A stretch of 64,000 bases of DNA from Triplophysa rosa. Lineage: Eukaryota > Chordata > Actinopteri > Cypriniformes > Nemacheilidae. The position numbers were made by a program, and so were the translations under genes. Location of the stretch: contig NC_079890.1 of NCBI RefSeq assembly GCF_024868665.1, forward strand, positions 2,585,880-2,649,879, given 5' to 3'. Shown piece by piece: positions 50,201-60,173 of the stretch; the first letter of the stretch is position 1, and each line of letters begins with the position of its first letter. The notes under the pieces are model-generated. The model saw only the letters and a list, made by a program, of their open reading frames with translations, was not told the DNA's origin and did not search any database.

Positions 50201-53081
50201 CCTGAGTTGTATCTTTTAAGAAATTGTACACCACGTCAAACATTAGTCTCTAGCCTCTGTGGCAACATTGAGCCTGTTTTGGCAAGGGTAGACCCAGCTT
50301 TTAAAAACTGTCTAACACTGCATGTGCCGGATGAAGGTCGTGTCCCTCCGCGAGGAGGAGCGGAGGCTGCAGTTGGCCCTGGCCGAGCTGGAGCTCAGAG
50401 TCGAGGAGCAGCAGAATCTGGTTGGTTGGCTGGAAGCAGCTCTGGAGAGACAGCAGATAGAGGCGGATCGCAGACTCACCCAGCAGCAGAAGGAACACGA
50501 GAGAAACATCCAGCTACTGCTGCAACAGTGCCGAGGTCTGAATGTTATTCACAAATATCATTGCGTAGGCGAATAGTGGGAGGTCCATTTACACCCGGTT
50601 GTTAAACCACATCGTTGACTAATGGGGAATGCCTGTTTTCGTGTAAATGGTTGGAGGATAAGGAGTTGGAACTATCGTCTCTGGGAATAACCGTGAGGCG
50701 TACTCCTCTTAGCGTAGCCTCGTTTCTCTTTCTAAAAAACCTTGCATTGGGTTAGTCACTCAATTAATTCTCTTGTGCTTCGTTCCCACCCTTCTGAATT
50801 ATGTTGCATTAATAAGGAGTTATCACAAACCCTCTGGGACTCTTCGGTCATTTTTGATCGAAAAATGTTACATTTTGAAATGTAAAAAACCGTAGCTTCA
50901 TCGGAATGAGGTGACATTTGAATACTTTTATCATTTTGGCTCTGTGAACACACAAAAACATTATGCTTATGATTCGTATATGTCAAAGGGTCACAAACAA
51001 ATTGTCACACTTGGCTCCTTCGCGGTCAAAAATGACCGACATAGGAAATGAATGAGAAATATGAACAATTATGAAAACTCAGAGAAACTTTTGGTGGTAC
51101 AAACTACAAATCAGCACACACACACGCACACACACACAGTCTGGTTTATTATCTCCGTGGGGACAGTCCATAGGCGTAATGTTTTTTATACTGTACAAAC
51201 TGTATATTTTATCCCCTAACCCAACCCCTAAACCTAAAGATCATAGAAAACTTTTTGCATTTTTAGATTTTAAAAAAATATTGTTTTGTACAATTTATAA
51301 GCTATTTTGCCCATGAGGACCTCAATTTTGGCCCCCACGGTGACACGAGTCCCCATGAGTTGGTGTGCATTCAGGTTTAGGTCCCCACCGGGATATACAA
51401 ACATGAACACACACACACATGACAAAATTGTAAAAAATAAATGTAATTTTTTTTATTGTTTTCAATGGGTAGAAAAAATTGATAATAGTTATAGCATAAA
51501 TATTAATTCCTACCATAAAATTCTCTCAAAATACAAAATAAGAAATATTTTGAACAAAAATATATTACATACATTTTCCTGAAAAAAGTTACAGGAGCCA
51601 AGTGTCACCGCCAAGGAGCCAAGTGTGACCCCTAAATGAAGAGGCCCAGTAAACTGAATGAAATAACAATTAATAGCAAAATATTTGTATAAAGTGTTTG
51701 ATTTAACACTATCCATTCCTTATTTTGTTAGATATCTTAGTTATCAAATACTAAGTAACAAAAAGGCTCATAATGATAAAAAATCATAATGCAAAACTTG
51801 GTACTATTCAAATAAAAAATATCTAAAAGTTGACAAAAAAGGGACAAAAAGTTGAAAAAAACATCTTTGAGATTGTCTAAATGTACATTAAAATCCACAA
51901 ATCCTAAATTATATCTGAACAGCTAGGGAATTCACAAATTACTCTATAGAGGGCTATACTGGAACCTAGTGGTTACTCCATTACACATGCCACTGCACGT
52001 TTTTGCTTTGTTTACAACCAGAAGGCTCTAATCAAAAATTTCCAAAATATGGATTTTAATAGACTGGTCTCTGTTTTAACCTAAAATAGTGCATTAATTG
52101 AAAAATTCTTTAAAAAATATCTTTAAAACATTGTTTATTGTTTTCGGTGGGTAAAAATGGGTAATAATTATTGGATAAATATTAATTAGTACCATCAAAT
52201 TCTCTAAAAATGCGAAAGAAAAAAGAAAAAAAACATTATTAAACAAAAATGTATTACAATGATTTTCTTGAAAAAAAAGAAGGCTTCGACCACATTTGAC
52301 CGCGAAGGAGCAAAGTGTGACCCCTAAACGAAGATTCCCAGAGGGTTAAGACTGTTTAGTTGTGCTGTCCGTATATACATTATATCATGTAAGTTAAAGT
52401 GTCACCAATGTACCATTAATACTTTGAATCTTATTACTGTCTGCAGAGCAAATGGATGAAGGTCTGGCAGGTAGACAGCGACAGTATGAAGGCTTGATAC
52501 ACAACCTCCGCAAAGAGCTGAACCTCTGCAGAGCAGCCAATCAGGAGCTGAACAGCAAACTGAGGGAAATGCACAGCCCCGTGAATCAGGCTGGGGAACA
52601 GAGCAAAGGTGACAACTGACGCTGTTATAGTTAATGTAATCTATTTCATATATAAACTAGTATTCTCCACAGTCAAAAGCACCAACTGGTTATATAAAAC
52701 TTGACTTGACCCGCAGGTGTTATTGAAAGGGTCCCGGGCAGAGTCGCTGACGACACGGTCAGGTCTTCCCTCGAGGCTGAGAGAGTTCAGAGATCGAGGG
52801 AGGAGATGCGGGACCTCGTGAACGCGCCTCTACCGCCGACGTGGAGGCGCTCATCTCTCCCTACTGAAGATCAGTGTAACGTGGAGGAACTGAGACAGAC
52901 AGCAGCCTGTGAACTGCCAAATAATCGAATACTTCAACCCAGCGGGACTTCTGCACACTGGAACGGGACTGCCTCCCTACCTCTCTCGCGACCCCGGAGG
53001 GAATTCAGGAGATCGAGCCTCAACACGGGACCACTATGTACCAATTCAGCAATAATTGATGTTCGTAAAAATCCAGTGTAG
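38300..53081 (+). CDS. kif7: Kinesin-4 family protein Kif7, Hedgehog/Gli regulator (18 coding exons)
   Basis: Kif7, vertebrate counterpart of Costal-2: a non-processive kinesin that organises the ciliary tip and restrains and activates Gli factors through Sufu. Coding exons: 38300-38627, 38968-39168, 39345-39732, 39828-40368, 40938-41075, 41818-42015, 42672-42823, 42899-43029, 43717-43878, 44115-44317, 45484-45681, 47162-47287, 47462-47638, 47718-47933, 49988-50194, 50337-50535, 52447-52608, 52717-53081. All junctions keep phase; 4092 nt, 1363 aa (human 1343). Motor domain at residues ~15-350: P-loop GQTGSGKT (94-101), switch I NPHSSRSH (211-218), switch II DLAGSE (250-255), then [16 protein letters not shown]. 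Long coiled coils run from about 490 to 1210. The C-terminus [17 protein letters not shown] ... IIDVRKNPV is conserved. No break or missing motif. The acceptor of exon 5 (40938 or 40941) is the least certain junction. Confidence 0.97.
42253..42625. mobile_element. Non-autonomous DNA transposon in kif7 intron 6
   Basis: Runs from TAAAGGTGCTGTGTATAATG through CTTCAGAGGTGTATAAAGAC, ACAGTAGCCCTAAATGGAC and GTGCTTCGAAAGGGAGAGGT to CACCACTAGATGCCGCTAAA. I recognise it as an abundant cyprinid element whose ends are inverted AAAGGTGC-type repeats; the right end here is eroded. A fragment of the same element occurs near 13300-13345. It ends only ~45 bp before kif7 exon 7. Confidence 0.65.
43187..43385. 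mobile_element. Foldback (Angel-like) MITE copy 7, one arm only
   Basis: A well-preserved left arm: AAGGGATACTTCACCCAAAA, ATGAAAATTCTGTCATCATT, TACTCGCCTTTGAGTTGTTC. The second arm is missing or replaced. In kif7 intron 8. Confidence 0.75.
43570..43655. repeat. Transposon end fragment in kif7 intron 8
   Basis: ATATCGGCCCTGATATCGGC ... GGCCGATATATCGGTGCATC then TCTAGT, a palindromic ATCGGC-type terminal sequence shared by many fish DNA transposons. It lies 60 bp before exon 9. Confidence 0.5.
44740..45180 (-). mobile_element. Probable transposon fragment with short coding remnant, kif7 intron 10
   Basis: The minus strand has an open frame of 124 codons (45178 down to 44804) ending in a Cys-x2-His-Phe motif ([19 protein letters not shown]) and containing a basic N-terminal part ([13 protein letters not shown]). 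VCSQHF-type motifs are typical of THAP-like zinc-binding domains, which fish transposon proteins often carry. The N-terminal CCHC part of a THAP domain is not evident, so this is only a suggestion. A short tandem duplication (CAGTGCAGCCAATCTTGA twice) lies at about 44956-44992. Not part of kif7. Confidence 0.4.
46040..46165. repeat. GCTCCGCTC-rich inverted repeat, kif7 intron 11
   Basis: GAGCGAGCGGAGCGGAATTT followed by GCGCTCTCCGCTCCGCGAG and CGCTCCGCTCCCCGCTACGC, inverted and direct copies of a GC-rich word in an AT-rich intron. Resembles the ends of a fish hAT-type element. Confidence 0.5.
46890..46985. repeat. Old hAT-type element fragment, kif7 intron 11
   Basis: TTGGCCCGCATCC ... ATCTGGCCCTC ... 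TTGAAGACCCCTGGTCTACA resembles the terminal part of Charlie-like hAT elements. Too diverged for certainty. Confidence 0.3.
48222..48310. mobile_element. Foldback (Angel-like) MITE copy 8, fragment
   Basis: AAAGGGATAGTTCATCCTAA ... TTTATTCACTCACCCCCAG, the left end of the family only. In kif7 intron 14. Confidence 0.55.
48536..48686. repeat. Long inverted repeat (37-bp arms), kif7 intron 14
   Basis: Arms at 48536-48572 and 48650-48686 are inverted copies at 33 of 37 positions, all four differences being transitions that leave G-U pairs or near-pairs in RNA. Both contain CACTTCCTGTC or its complement. The spacer is 77 bp. Probably a transposon-derived foldback. Confidence 0.75.
49430..49729. 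mobile_element. hAT (Charlie-like) MITE, copy 2, in kif7 intron 14
   Basis: A 300-bp element with ends AAGTGGTTCTCAAACT and, on the other strand, CAGTGGTTCTCAAACT, flanked by a perfect 8-bp target duplication CATTATAA (49422-49429 and 49730-49737). Same family as 10329-10627, in the opposite orientation. Confidence 0.92.
49862..49958 (-). mobile_element. tRNA-derived SINE head, kif7 intron 14
   Basis: On the minus strand: GTAGAGCATGGCGCTAGTAA ... GTCATGGGTTCGATTCCGAG, with a recognisable A-box-like part and a B box (GGTTCGATTCC). This matches the pattern of cyprinid tRNA-derived SINEs. The anticodon region is not functional. It ends about 30 bp before exon 15 of kif7. Confidence 0.6.
50828..52347. 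mobile_element. Nested or duplicated DNA transposon in kif7 intron 16
   Basis: The left end AACCCTCTGGGACTCTTCGG (50827 onward) is inverted at the right end, CGAAGATTCCCAGAGGGTT (52328-52347). Inside, CTCCTTCGCGGTCAAAAATG near 51017 is inverted as TTTGACCGCGAAGGAG near 52292. A second, partial right end lies at about 51595-51650 (GGAGCCAAGTGTGACCCCTA). About 150 bp before each right end (51455-51600 and 52125-52275) are direct repeats of each other. So two related copies are side by side or one is duplicated. TTAA follows the right end, which would suit a piggyBac-type element, but the left flank reads CAAA. No transposase is seen. Confidence 0.7.
51110..51420. repeat. CA-flanked dispersed repeat inside the intron 16 element
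   Basis: Starts with a CA-rich microsatellite, then GTCTGGTTTATTATCTCCGT, GGGGACAGTCCATAGGCG, CCCCTAACCCAACCCCTAAA and GTCCCCACCGGGATATACAA, and ends in (AC)n. An abundant fish repeat by recognition. It interrupts the surrounding transposon. Confidence 0.6.
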
Positions 53082-53320
53082 CGAAAAACCTTTGTACATT
53101 GAAAACTTGTTTATGAGTCCAATTATCCACTGTTTTCTATAATATTGCATTGTTTAAATATATGTTGTAATGTATGTATGCTTTTTTATTGATCCTCCTT
53201 GAAGTGTACGTTTGATCTCTCGCTGTTACATTTCAAGTTTTTATAATGGAACTGTTTCAAGTTTCAGACCCTCTTAGACATTTTTTGTGAATATGTAAGG
53301 CTATTTTCTTCCATAGATGA

Positions 53321-53326
53321 AATAAA
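53321..53326 (+). promoter_or_regulatory. kif7: Polyadenylation signal of kif7
   Basis: AATAAA 240 nt after the TAG stop at 53079-53081, giving a 3' UTR of about 260 nt. Confidence 0.75.
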
Positions 53327-53442
53327 AAGTAGCCTTGACAGAGAAAAAAAATGCTATATTTGTCTTTAAGTTCCGGCTTTACGAAACTAGGATTAGGCGT
53401 TTTCTGCTGTTTTCAAAGGAATTATGTAAGGGGGAAAAGAGT

Positions 53443-53515
53443 CGAGCCAGCCAGGAGTCGAACCTAGAATCTTCTGATCCGTAGTCAGACGCGTTATCCA
53501 TTGCGCCACTGGCCC
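53443..53515 (-). tRNA. tRNA-Arg (anticodon ACG)
   Basis: 73 nt on the minus strand, starting GGGCCAGTGGCGCAATGG and ending CTGGCTGGCTCG. The anticodon loop is CTACGGA, giving ACG (read as ICG), which decodes CGU/CGC/CGA Arg codons. All arms pair; the T stem has one G-U pair. A-box and B-box (GGTTCGACTCC) are intact, and a TTTT terminator follows within 10 bp. It almost matches the human tRNA-Arg-ACG sequence. It lies about 120 bp past the kif7 polyadenylation signal, in convergent orientation. Confidence 0.95.
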
Positions 53516-53927
53516 ATGTGAAAACCGTACTGTGGATACGGTATTTACTGATACACGGTTAAGCGATACCGAGTTACGTTTGTTATATTTTTTATATATA
53601 TAATTGTTTCAAATATATATATCGGCATAAACACGTTGTCGTTGGCAAACACGTGACGCGCCAATTTTCTTAATATTTTAAGCAGTGGGCGGTATTTTGC
53701 ACGGTTTGAGCAGTACTACGCTAGACTGACAAAAAACAGGTAAGTTATTTGCGTTCGCTAAAGCGTTATATTCTCAGTTGAATTGAAATTTCTGTTGTAA
53801 ACGACTGTATTGGACCTTTTCCTAATGTATAAAAACGGTTGTCTGCTTGCGCCCTCTACTGGTATAACTGTCAGAGACACGCATTTATAAAGAAACTTGT
53901 ATCTCGTGACTGATCACATGACTTGTC

Positions 53928-54000
53928 GGCCTCGTGGCCTAATGGATAAGGCGTCTGACTTCGAATCAGAAGATTGCAGGTTCGAGTCCTGCCGGGGTCG
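53928..54000 (+). tRNA. tRNA-Arg (anticodon TCG)
   Basis: 73 nt from GGCCTCGTGGCCTAATGG to TGCCGGGGTCG, anticodon loop CTTCGAA giving TCG, for CGA/CGG-type Arg codons. Acceptor stem pairs fully with two G-U pairs; B box GGTTCGAGTCC is intact; a TTTT run follows at 54004. It is divergent from the tRNA-Arg(ACG) 413 bp away. The tandem-array copies at 4.7-6.0 kb derive from this kind of gene; the best one differs by one base. Confidence 0.95.
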
Positions 54001-54785
54001 TAGTTTTACAATGCACATTGTGTCTGCACGTAGCTGGCTTGATAAAAATGTATCGTTATGCAGCCCCTTGAAGAAAGAAATCACATTTGCCAAATGTGAC
54101 AACATCATGTCACTGTTTTACAAATAGTTAGCTACTTTAGTTTGACGTTGTAGTCACAAAATTGTAAGAGTGCGAGTGTAAATGAAAGCAAATGCAACTA
54201 AAATCAAAACATTATTTTATGGATTCTACTTTTTATTTATAGATCTAGTGGTGAATCTCAAGATGACGGCGCATGAACAACCACCAGGTGGCGCCCTAAC
54301 ACCACATTTCACAGTATTCCAATCTAAACAGCCAGTCACAATCTGTGCATTGATTCCGCGTGAAACTTTGTAAATAAACGATGGTTAAAAGTAGAACACA
54401 ATGATATCGATTTAACAGTCAGACAATATATGCAAATATTTCTCAATAATAATATATGCATAGAATTTAATAAGCAAAGATTTCTCTTGAGGAAGGTTGG
54501 GCTATAACAAAAGAGTCATTGTGGAAAATGAAATGTGTTAGAAAATGCCTTATATGAGCATTTACATCTTATTTCAAATAGATTCATCTAAACTGTTTGA
54601 GGAACAGTCAACATCATATGGTCAGAGTGCCCGAGCTGAATTTTCAGCATCTTGTCATGTGTGCTTAAAAAACTGTAACGGTGGTATTGTTCAAGAAAAT
54701 GATTCATAAAAAAAGGAAACGCAATTTACAGTAAAACTTATTTATTTATTTGCAACAGGCAATAACAAGCATTTGATCTTAAACT
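54001..54785. other. Intergenic, nothing recognised
   Basis: AT-rich, no gene recognised. Confidence 0.45.
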
Positions 54786-54787
54786 AT

Positions 54788-55017
54788 TAAGAAACCCCCT
54801 CATGTCATTGCAAACCCGTATGACTATCTTTCTTCTGCAGAACACAAAAGATGATATTCTGAAGAACGGTAACCAAAACACACTGCACCCATTGTATGGA
54901 CACAAAACCACGGAGCCATTTCACAAAATATCTTCTTGTTCATATGCAGATATTGAACAACTTGAAGGTGAATAAATTATAACAGAATTTGTATTTTGGG
55001 GGGAACTATTCCTTTAA
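54788..55017. mobile_element. Foldback (Angel-like) MITE copy 9, diverged
   Basis: CTTCTGCAGAACACAAAAGA at the left; ACAAAATATCTTCTTGTTCA and GGGGGGAACTATTCCTTTA at the right, inverted. Confidence 0.7.
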
Positions 55018-56348
55018 TGAAGGTTTGCTAGTTAATGGACACAACAAGTAGGCTAACCAAACACGTACATTAATGAATTCCCTAAAACTGTTTACACTTT
55101 ACTGTTGATCACATTTCAAATATATTTGAAATATCATGTCATATTACAATTAAATTATTAATAAAGTGTGTAAATAATGGCAAGTGGTGATGAAATACAA
55201 AATATGCCCAGCTCCACCTCACCTCAACTTCATTTTTTCTAATTAATGAAAACCGTGAACAGAAGAAATAATTTAATACGTTAAGTCAAATAAAAATGAG
55301 AAACAAATAACACAGTCTACAAACTATATAAAAATGAATCAAAGTTAAACCAGATGTTACATATCGAAGTAAAAAAGATAACCCGATTCGGGTGATAGCA
55401 GATCTCATATTTAGCTATCATTCATTTACAGGATCGCAAATCAAATTGGTGATTGTAGGCTACACACTCTTTCAACACTATATTGGTCCCCGCAAAAGAT
55501 GATTTTATTTACGATTACACTGTATTAAACTAATACAAAAAACGCATTTTACACAATATTGATTGAATCGAGGAAAAATAAAAAATCTCCACGTCGATTT
55601 CCTCAAAGGCATCAAATAACACTGTCTAAAAATGTCTCTTTAATATGTCTGTCATACAGTGTGAAAGATTATCACTATAAAGATGTATTTTAAAACACAG
55701 ACAACATCGTATAGTGGCAACATTGAATTCAAACACCTTAATTCACATTTAAACCCAAATTGTTCAATATATGTTGTGAAAATAACACTTATTTTAATCT
55801 ACGAAAAATAAGAAGCGTCACACATAACTCCACATGGCTACAGATTTTATAAATGCATGCACGAATTATTTGGGCAATGTCAAGTGTTCAATATCCCATC
55901 GCTCAATGGAATGTAAATGATTATGACACAATTTACCGCTAGACGTCACTGTTGTCCAACTCAGATTTCAGCTTGCACCGTAACATGTCAATCATTCTCC
56001 TTAAATGCCTGCAAAGAAATGAGCAAATACTGCAAAACTGTACCTCACCCAGGTAAAACTTTACATTAGTGTCAACTTAGTATCTGCTTGTGTAAATTAA
56101 TGTCAAGAATAAAAATGCGTAAATACCCTTCGCACCACAAAACGATTCCATAGCCTATTACTAAGAACACGTTCATATAAATTCAGTAATTAATTACAAT
56201 ATAAACTAAAGAATGCGTTGTGACCAAAGCCATCATGCCCAGTTATGTGACGTGAATATCAGAGATGACAAATACTGTATGGCAAACAAAAATAACTACG
56301 ACGCCAAGTAAGACATGGAAAAATCTTGAGATGGAAATGTTTAATGTA
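55018..56348. other. Intergenic, nothing recognised
   Basis: AT-rich DNA with no gene or RNA recognised. Confidence 0.45.
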
Positions 56349-56745
56349 CAGTGCTGTGAAAAAGTATTTGTATGATGTGTTGCTATTTGAGCTCTTTTAG
56401 ACTACTTCAGTTTGTCAGACAGGTTCTACTTAAGCGATTTCTTGATTCAACAGGTCTGGCAGTAATTAGGCTTGAGTGTGGCTAGTGAAATTTAACTCAG
56501 TTGTTCAATTCATCACAGTTAATTCATGATTTACCAAGGGGGGCAATTGCTTTTTCACATAGGGTCAGAAATGTTTGGATTGTTTTTTCCCTTAATAAAT
56601 AAAACCATCATTTAAAAACTGCATTTTGTATTTACTCTGGTTTCCTTTGAGTAATGTTAAAATTTGTTTGACGATCTGAATCCTTTAAGCATGACAAATA
56701 TGCAAAAACAAAAAATCCGGAAGGGTGCAAATACTTTTTCACAGC
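56349..56745. mobile_element. Tc1/mariner-like MITE
   Basis: The left end, after a TA dinucleotide (56347-56348), is CAGTGCTGTGAAAAAGTATT; the right end is AATACTTTTTCACAGCA, its inverted partner. About 400 bp with no transposase. The terminal motif is a widespread vertebrate Tc1/mariner family end. Confidence 0.85.
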
Positions 56746-58239
56746 ATACTCAGTACTAATTTACTGTATAAACCCATTTATAGACTCGACAAGTTAAACG
56801 TAAAACGGTATTACAGTTCAGGAACCTTATGAAAATCCCACACTGATGTATTACATCTTGTTAACCAGATGGAGCGACTTTGGTCAAAAGAGTCACTGAC
56901 CATTCATTTAACCCCGTGACCTCTGAATGAAGTGAGTAAACTTTTTACTTAAACACACACTTCATAATGCGAAAGGACCAGGGCAAGAAAACATCTCCAT
57001 TCACAATTGGTAGCCTACATCAGTCCCATCTGCAGATTCATGCTGGTGTTAACGCATATAAAGCAATTAAAATGCGTTTGAAATCCTCCCTGCAAAAATA
57101 CATAACGACGCTGTGAAAATAACTGCTACAACTACAGATTCTTTGCTACTTAGCTCTAATAAAAATAACAATAATAAAATAAAAATTATTCTACAGTAGA
57201 CATGCGTTCTCTTTCCCGAGTGCTATAGGCTATAGCAAAGAAATTAATTACGTCAGATAAGGTAGAATGTCTGATAAACATGCATGTAAATACAAAATAA
57301 CCTTCGTGCTTAAAAATAGGGAATTGATCAGGGAAAATATTGTTACATTTTACTTTGATCCAACAAGATCTTTCGCACAAGCACTAAATGGGTTTTATCC
57401 GTCGTTTTTGCCTATTCTCGTACAGATATTTTTTTACAATCAAAAGTGTGAATCAAAATGATTTGAACGTTGAAATAAATTACATTGAAACATATTTGTT
57501 ATTTTAAGGTTTGTGTTGCATTAAACTTACGGTGTAATGTAACTTTAGAAATGTAACATGTCATCAAAAGCATGTAACTAAAAGCTCACGAGACAGTGGT
57601 GAAAACTGCTCTTTTACTCGCTCTTATTAGGGCTAGTTGTTACCTATATCAGGTTTTAAACAGCTCATTTAAAATCGTCCTCTTTTATTTGTTAATTCTG
57701 AACTAACAAAAAAATCAAGCAATATCAGCGTATAGCTAAACAACTGGCATGCAATAAGGCAAGGTTTTTTTAGGCTATACAATGACGATTTTACAGCAGA
57801 ACGTGTTCTCAGCACAAAGGTATTTTTCAGAAATTCGGGACGAGCTGTTATACAATTCTTATTTTCTAAAATATACCAAAATGTTGTTTGGATCTTGAAC
57901 GTAGGCTACCATGAATTTTGCTGCTGCATTTGTCTAAATCGGAGGCCATTTAATCGCAGATTTCCATTGAGAAAGTCCCAACTGATTTTTAAAAACATTC
58001 GCCCGAAATAATACATGTGCTAGCCTTATAAAATGACGACTGATAATCATATATCTATATATAGCATCACTGCAAGTTGGACTTTGTCTTATTTATTGGA
58101 ATTTTAAATAAACCTTCAATTATGCTACAAACGTCGATGAAAACTACAAGTGGGCCTAATTCACGTGAGGGAACTGTGCACCCATATAGGCGACATAGCA
58201 TCGCTCTCTGTCACTCTTGAAAAAAACGTGCAGCCGATA
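56746..58239. other. Intergenic, upstream of the miR-9 host promoter
   Basis: AT-rich; short open frames match nothing. It may contain regulatory DNA, but no element can be named. Confidence 0.4.
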
Positions 58240-58805
58240 GAGAGAGAGAGCGAGGAAGCGCGCGGCAGGTTCTGCGCGCGCGCGGCATTGTGATTGGCCG
58301 CTCGGCTGCCTGCTGCTGGAGTGACGTCACTGCAGGAGAGAAGTGACAGAGGAGGATGCATTTAGTGAGAAACTAGACACTTCCAGGCTGGAGAGAGAGA
58401 GCATCACATCCACAGAGCTCAGGCGGAACGAGAGCATCGCATGCGGGTTACATTCGCGCACGCTTTAATAAAACAACCGCGCATGTCCTCCCGTATCCGT
58501 GCGTTAACACTGTCATCAAGCTTTTCAAGAGAGGACTTCCCCATCTTGGAAATAAACCTGCCTGTTCCGTTCTGTGGATCGTCTGGGTGACGTTCGAGGG
58601 TTGAATACTTGAGGACTGCGACTTTTTCAACGGGAAAACGCATCGTCGGAGAGATGGCACAGACGAGTGTGGTTTTAACAAAAGAGAGATTTTTTGCGTC
58701 GTGCTCTTTAACGCAAGACGCACGGGAACCTCTATTTGTCCCCAACACACTGGCACTCGTACCTTACTTTCAGACAGAGAGGAATATGCGCGTCGTTTTG
58801 AAAAC
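58240..58805 (+). promoter_or_regulatory. CpG-rich promoter and probable first exon of the miR-9 host RNA
   Basis: A CpG-rich region (GCGCGCGCGCGGCATTG) with an inverted CCAAT box (ATTGG, 58293-58297) 24 bp upstream of a perfect CRE palindrome GTGACGTCAC (58321-58330). Downstream sequence to 58805 has no convincing coding frame and ends in a strong splice donor (AAAAC then GTAAGA). Together with miR-9 1.4 kb downstream on the same strand, this fits the first exon of a miR-9 host noncoding RNA. Transcription start and the host relation are inferred. Confidence 0.6.
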
Positions 58806-60173
58806 GTAAGATTTTTACATTGTCAGAATGATTTCTCTTTTTTGTTTTACATTGCGCATGTGTTTTTTATTTTGACTTTACTCGCAATGACTTTAGCAGA
58901 CTACATTCAAGTTCACTTGGCATTAATGGTCAAATTGAGCTGATGCACGCAGATGCTGGGTTCGAACAAGTGCTTAAAACTGACAGACATGAAGGCCACG
59001 TTCAATGGCATCTGTGGCCCCCCGCGTCCGACCACTCTCTGTTCGATCAGCAGATGAAGCGGACATGGAATGCAATAAAACTTTCTTGATACCACGATTT
59101 TAATTAAACATTTAGCGTGCACATAGTGATACAATATTACACAATACCTAAATAACCTTGAAACAATTTCACAGTAGTTTTTTGTATTACACACACGTAT
59201 ACATGTGCTTCATTTTTTTTTACCAATTTAATACAAATAATCATATTCCAAGGTACAGCATGTGCATTTGTACATATTAATTAATATATCTCTACATTGT
59301 TTTAATATCTAATAATGATGAAAGTTTTCTTATTATTCATGTATATTTTAAAAACAGCGACTTAGGCCTGTAAGTTGTTGCGATCCAAAACAATACTACT
59401 CGTAATCGAAAAGACCTAAAGAATACGCATTATGGTTTACTTTATTTAGAAATTACAATATGCTTGTTCGAAAAATATTATAAACGTAATTAGCTGCATG
59501 ACGTCACAGTCTACGTGGGAAAACGTCAAAAGACACATGTCTGAGTCATACATAATATCCTATATTTAAAATCAAAACAGAAATACATGGTTAATAATAT
59601 GAATATTAGCTACTACACAAACTTAATATTACATAACGACTAAACGATGTACACCTTTTATTTATTCTATTATTTATTGACTGCACAATCTTAAAGAAAA
59701 CATTTATCAGATAAAACCAGACAGTGGATAAAATGTGCTACCTTATGCGGATCGAGGAACTATAATGCAAGGCATGAATATGAAAAAATGAAGTATGATA
59801 ATGTGCTTGTGGCAGAGATGACTGTCTAATGAATAGGCCTTACAAGTTAAATATAGCCTACATAATTCCTCTTATTCGTAATGTAAAACCAACATGTTTA
59901 GCAACGTTGAACAAAATTCTGCTTGTAACCCCCTGAATAAAAACGCATTCAGATAAAAAGTGCAGATCCAGGCCTACACCATTGTGGATTCTGAGCGAAG
60001 GTAAGAGCGTGTCTTCACCACGTGGTGATGGTCTGGCGAATCCCATAAGCCTATTCAACGTCTCACCTGTTAACAGTATTTACAGGTCAATGAAAGAGAG
60101 ACTTGAGTCGATTAAACTGAATGTTGGTGTATTTGTCTGGTCCATGCGCATTAACCCTGTTTTCATTGATCAG
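58806..60173. other. Probable first intron of the miR-9 host
   Basis: AT-rich. A further full CRE (TGACGTCA) lies at 59499-59506. An extra donor-like site (GCGAAG then GTAAGAG) lies at 60000/60001, so an alternative exon ending at 60000 is possible. Confidence 0.4.

Noticed and set aside
58609..58809. Short coding frame at the miR-9 host promoter (MAQTSVVLTKERF...)
   Set aside because: No homology known to me; CpG-rich 5' regions often have such frames; the splice donor inside it suits a noncoding exon.
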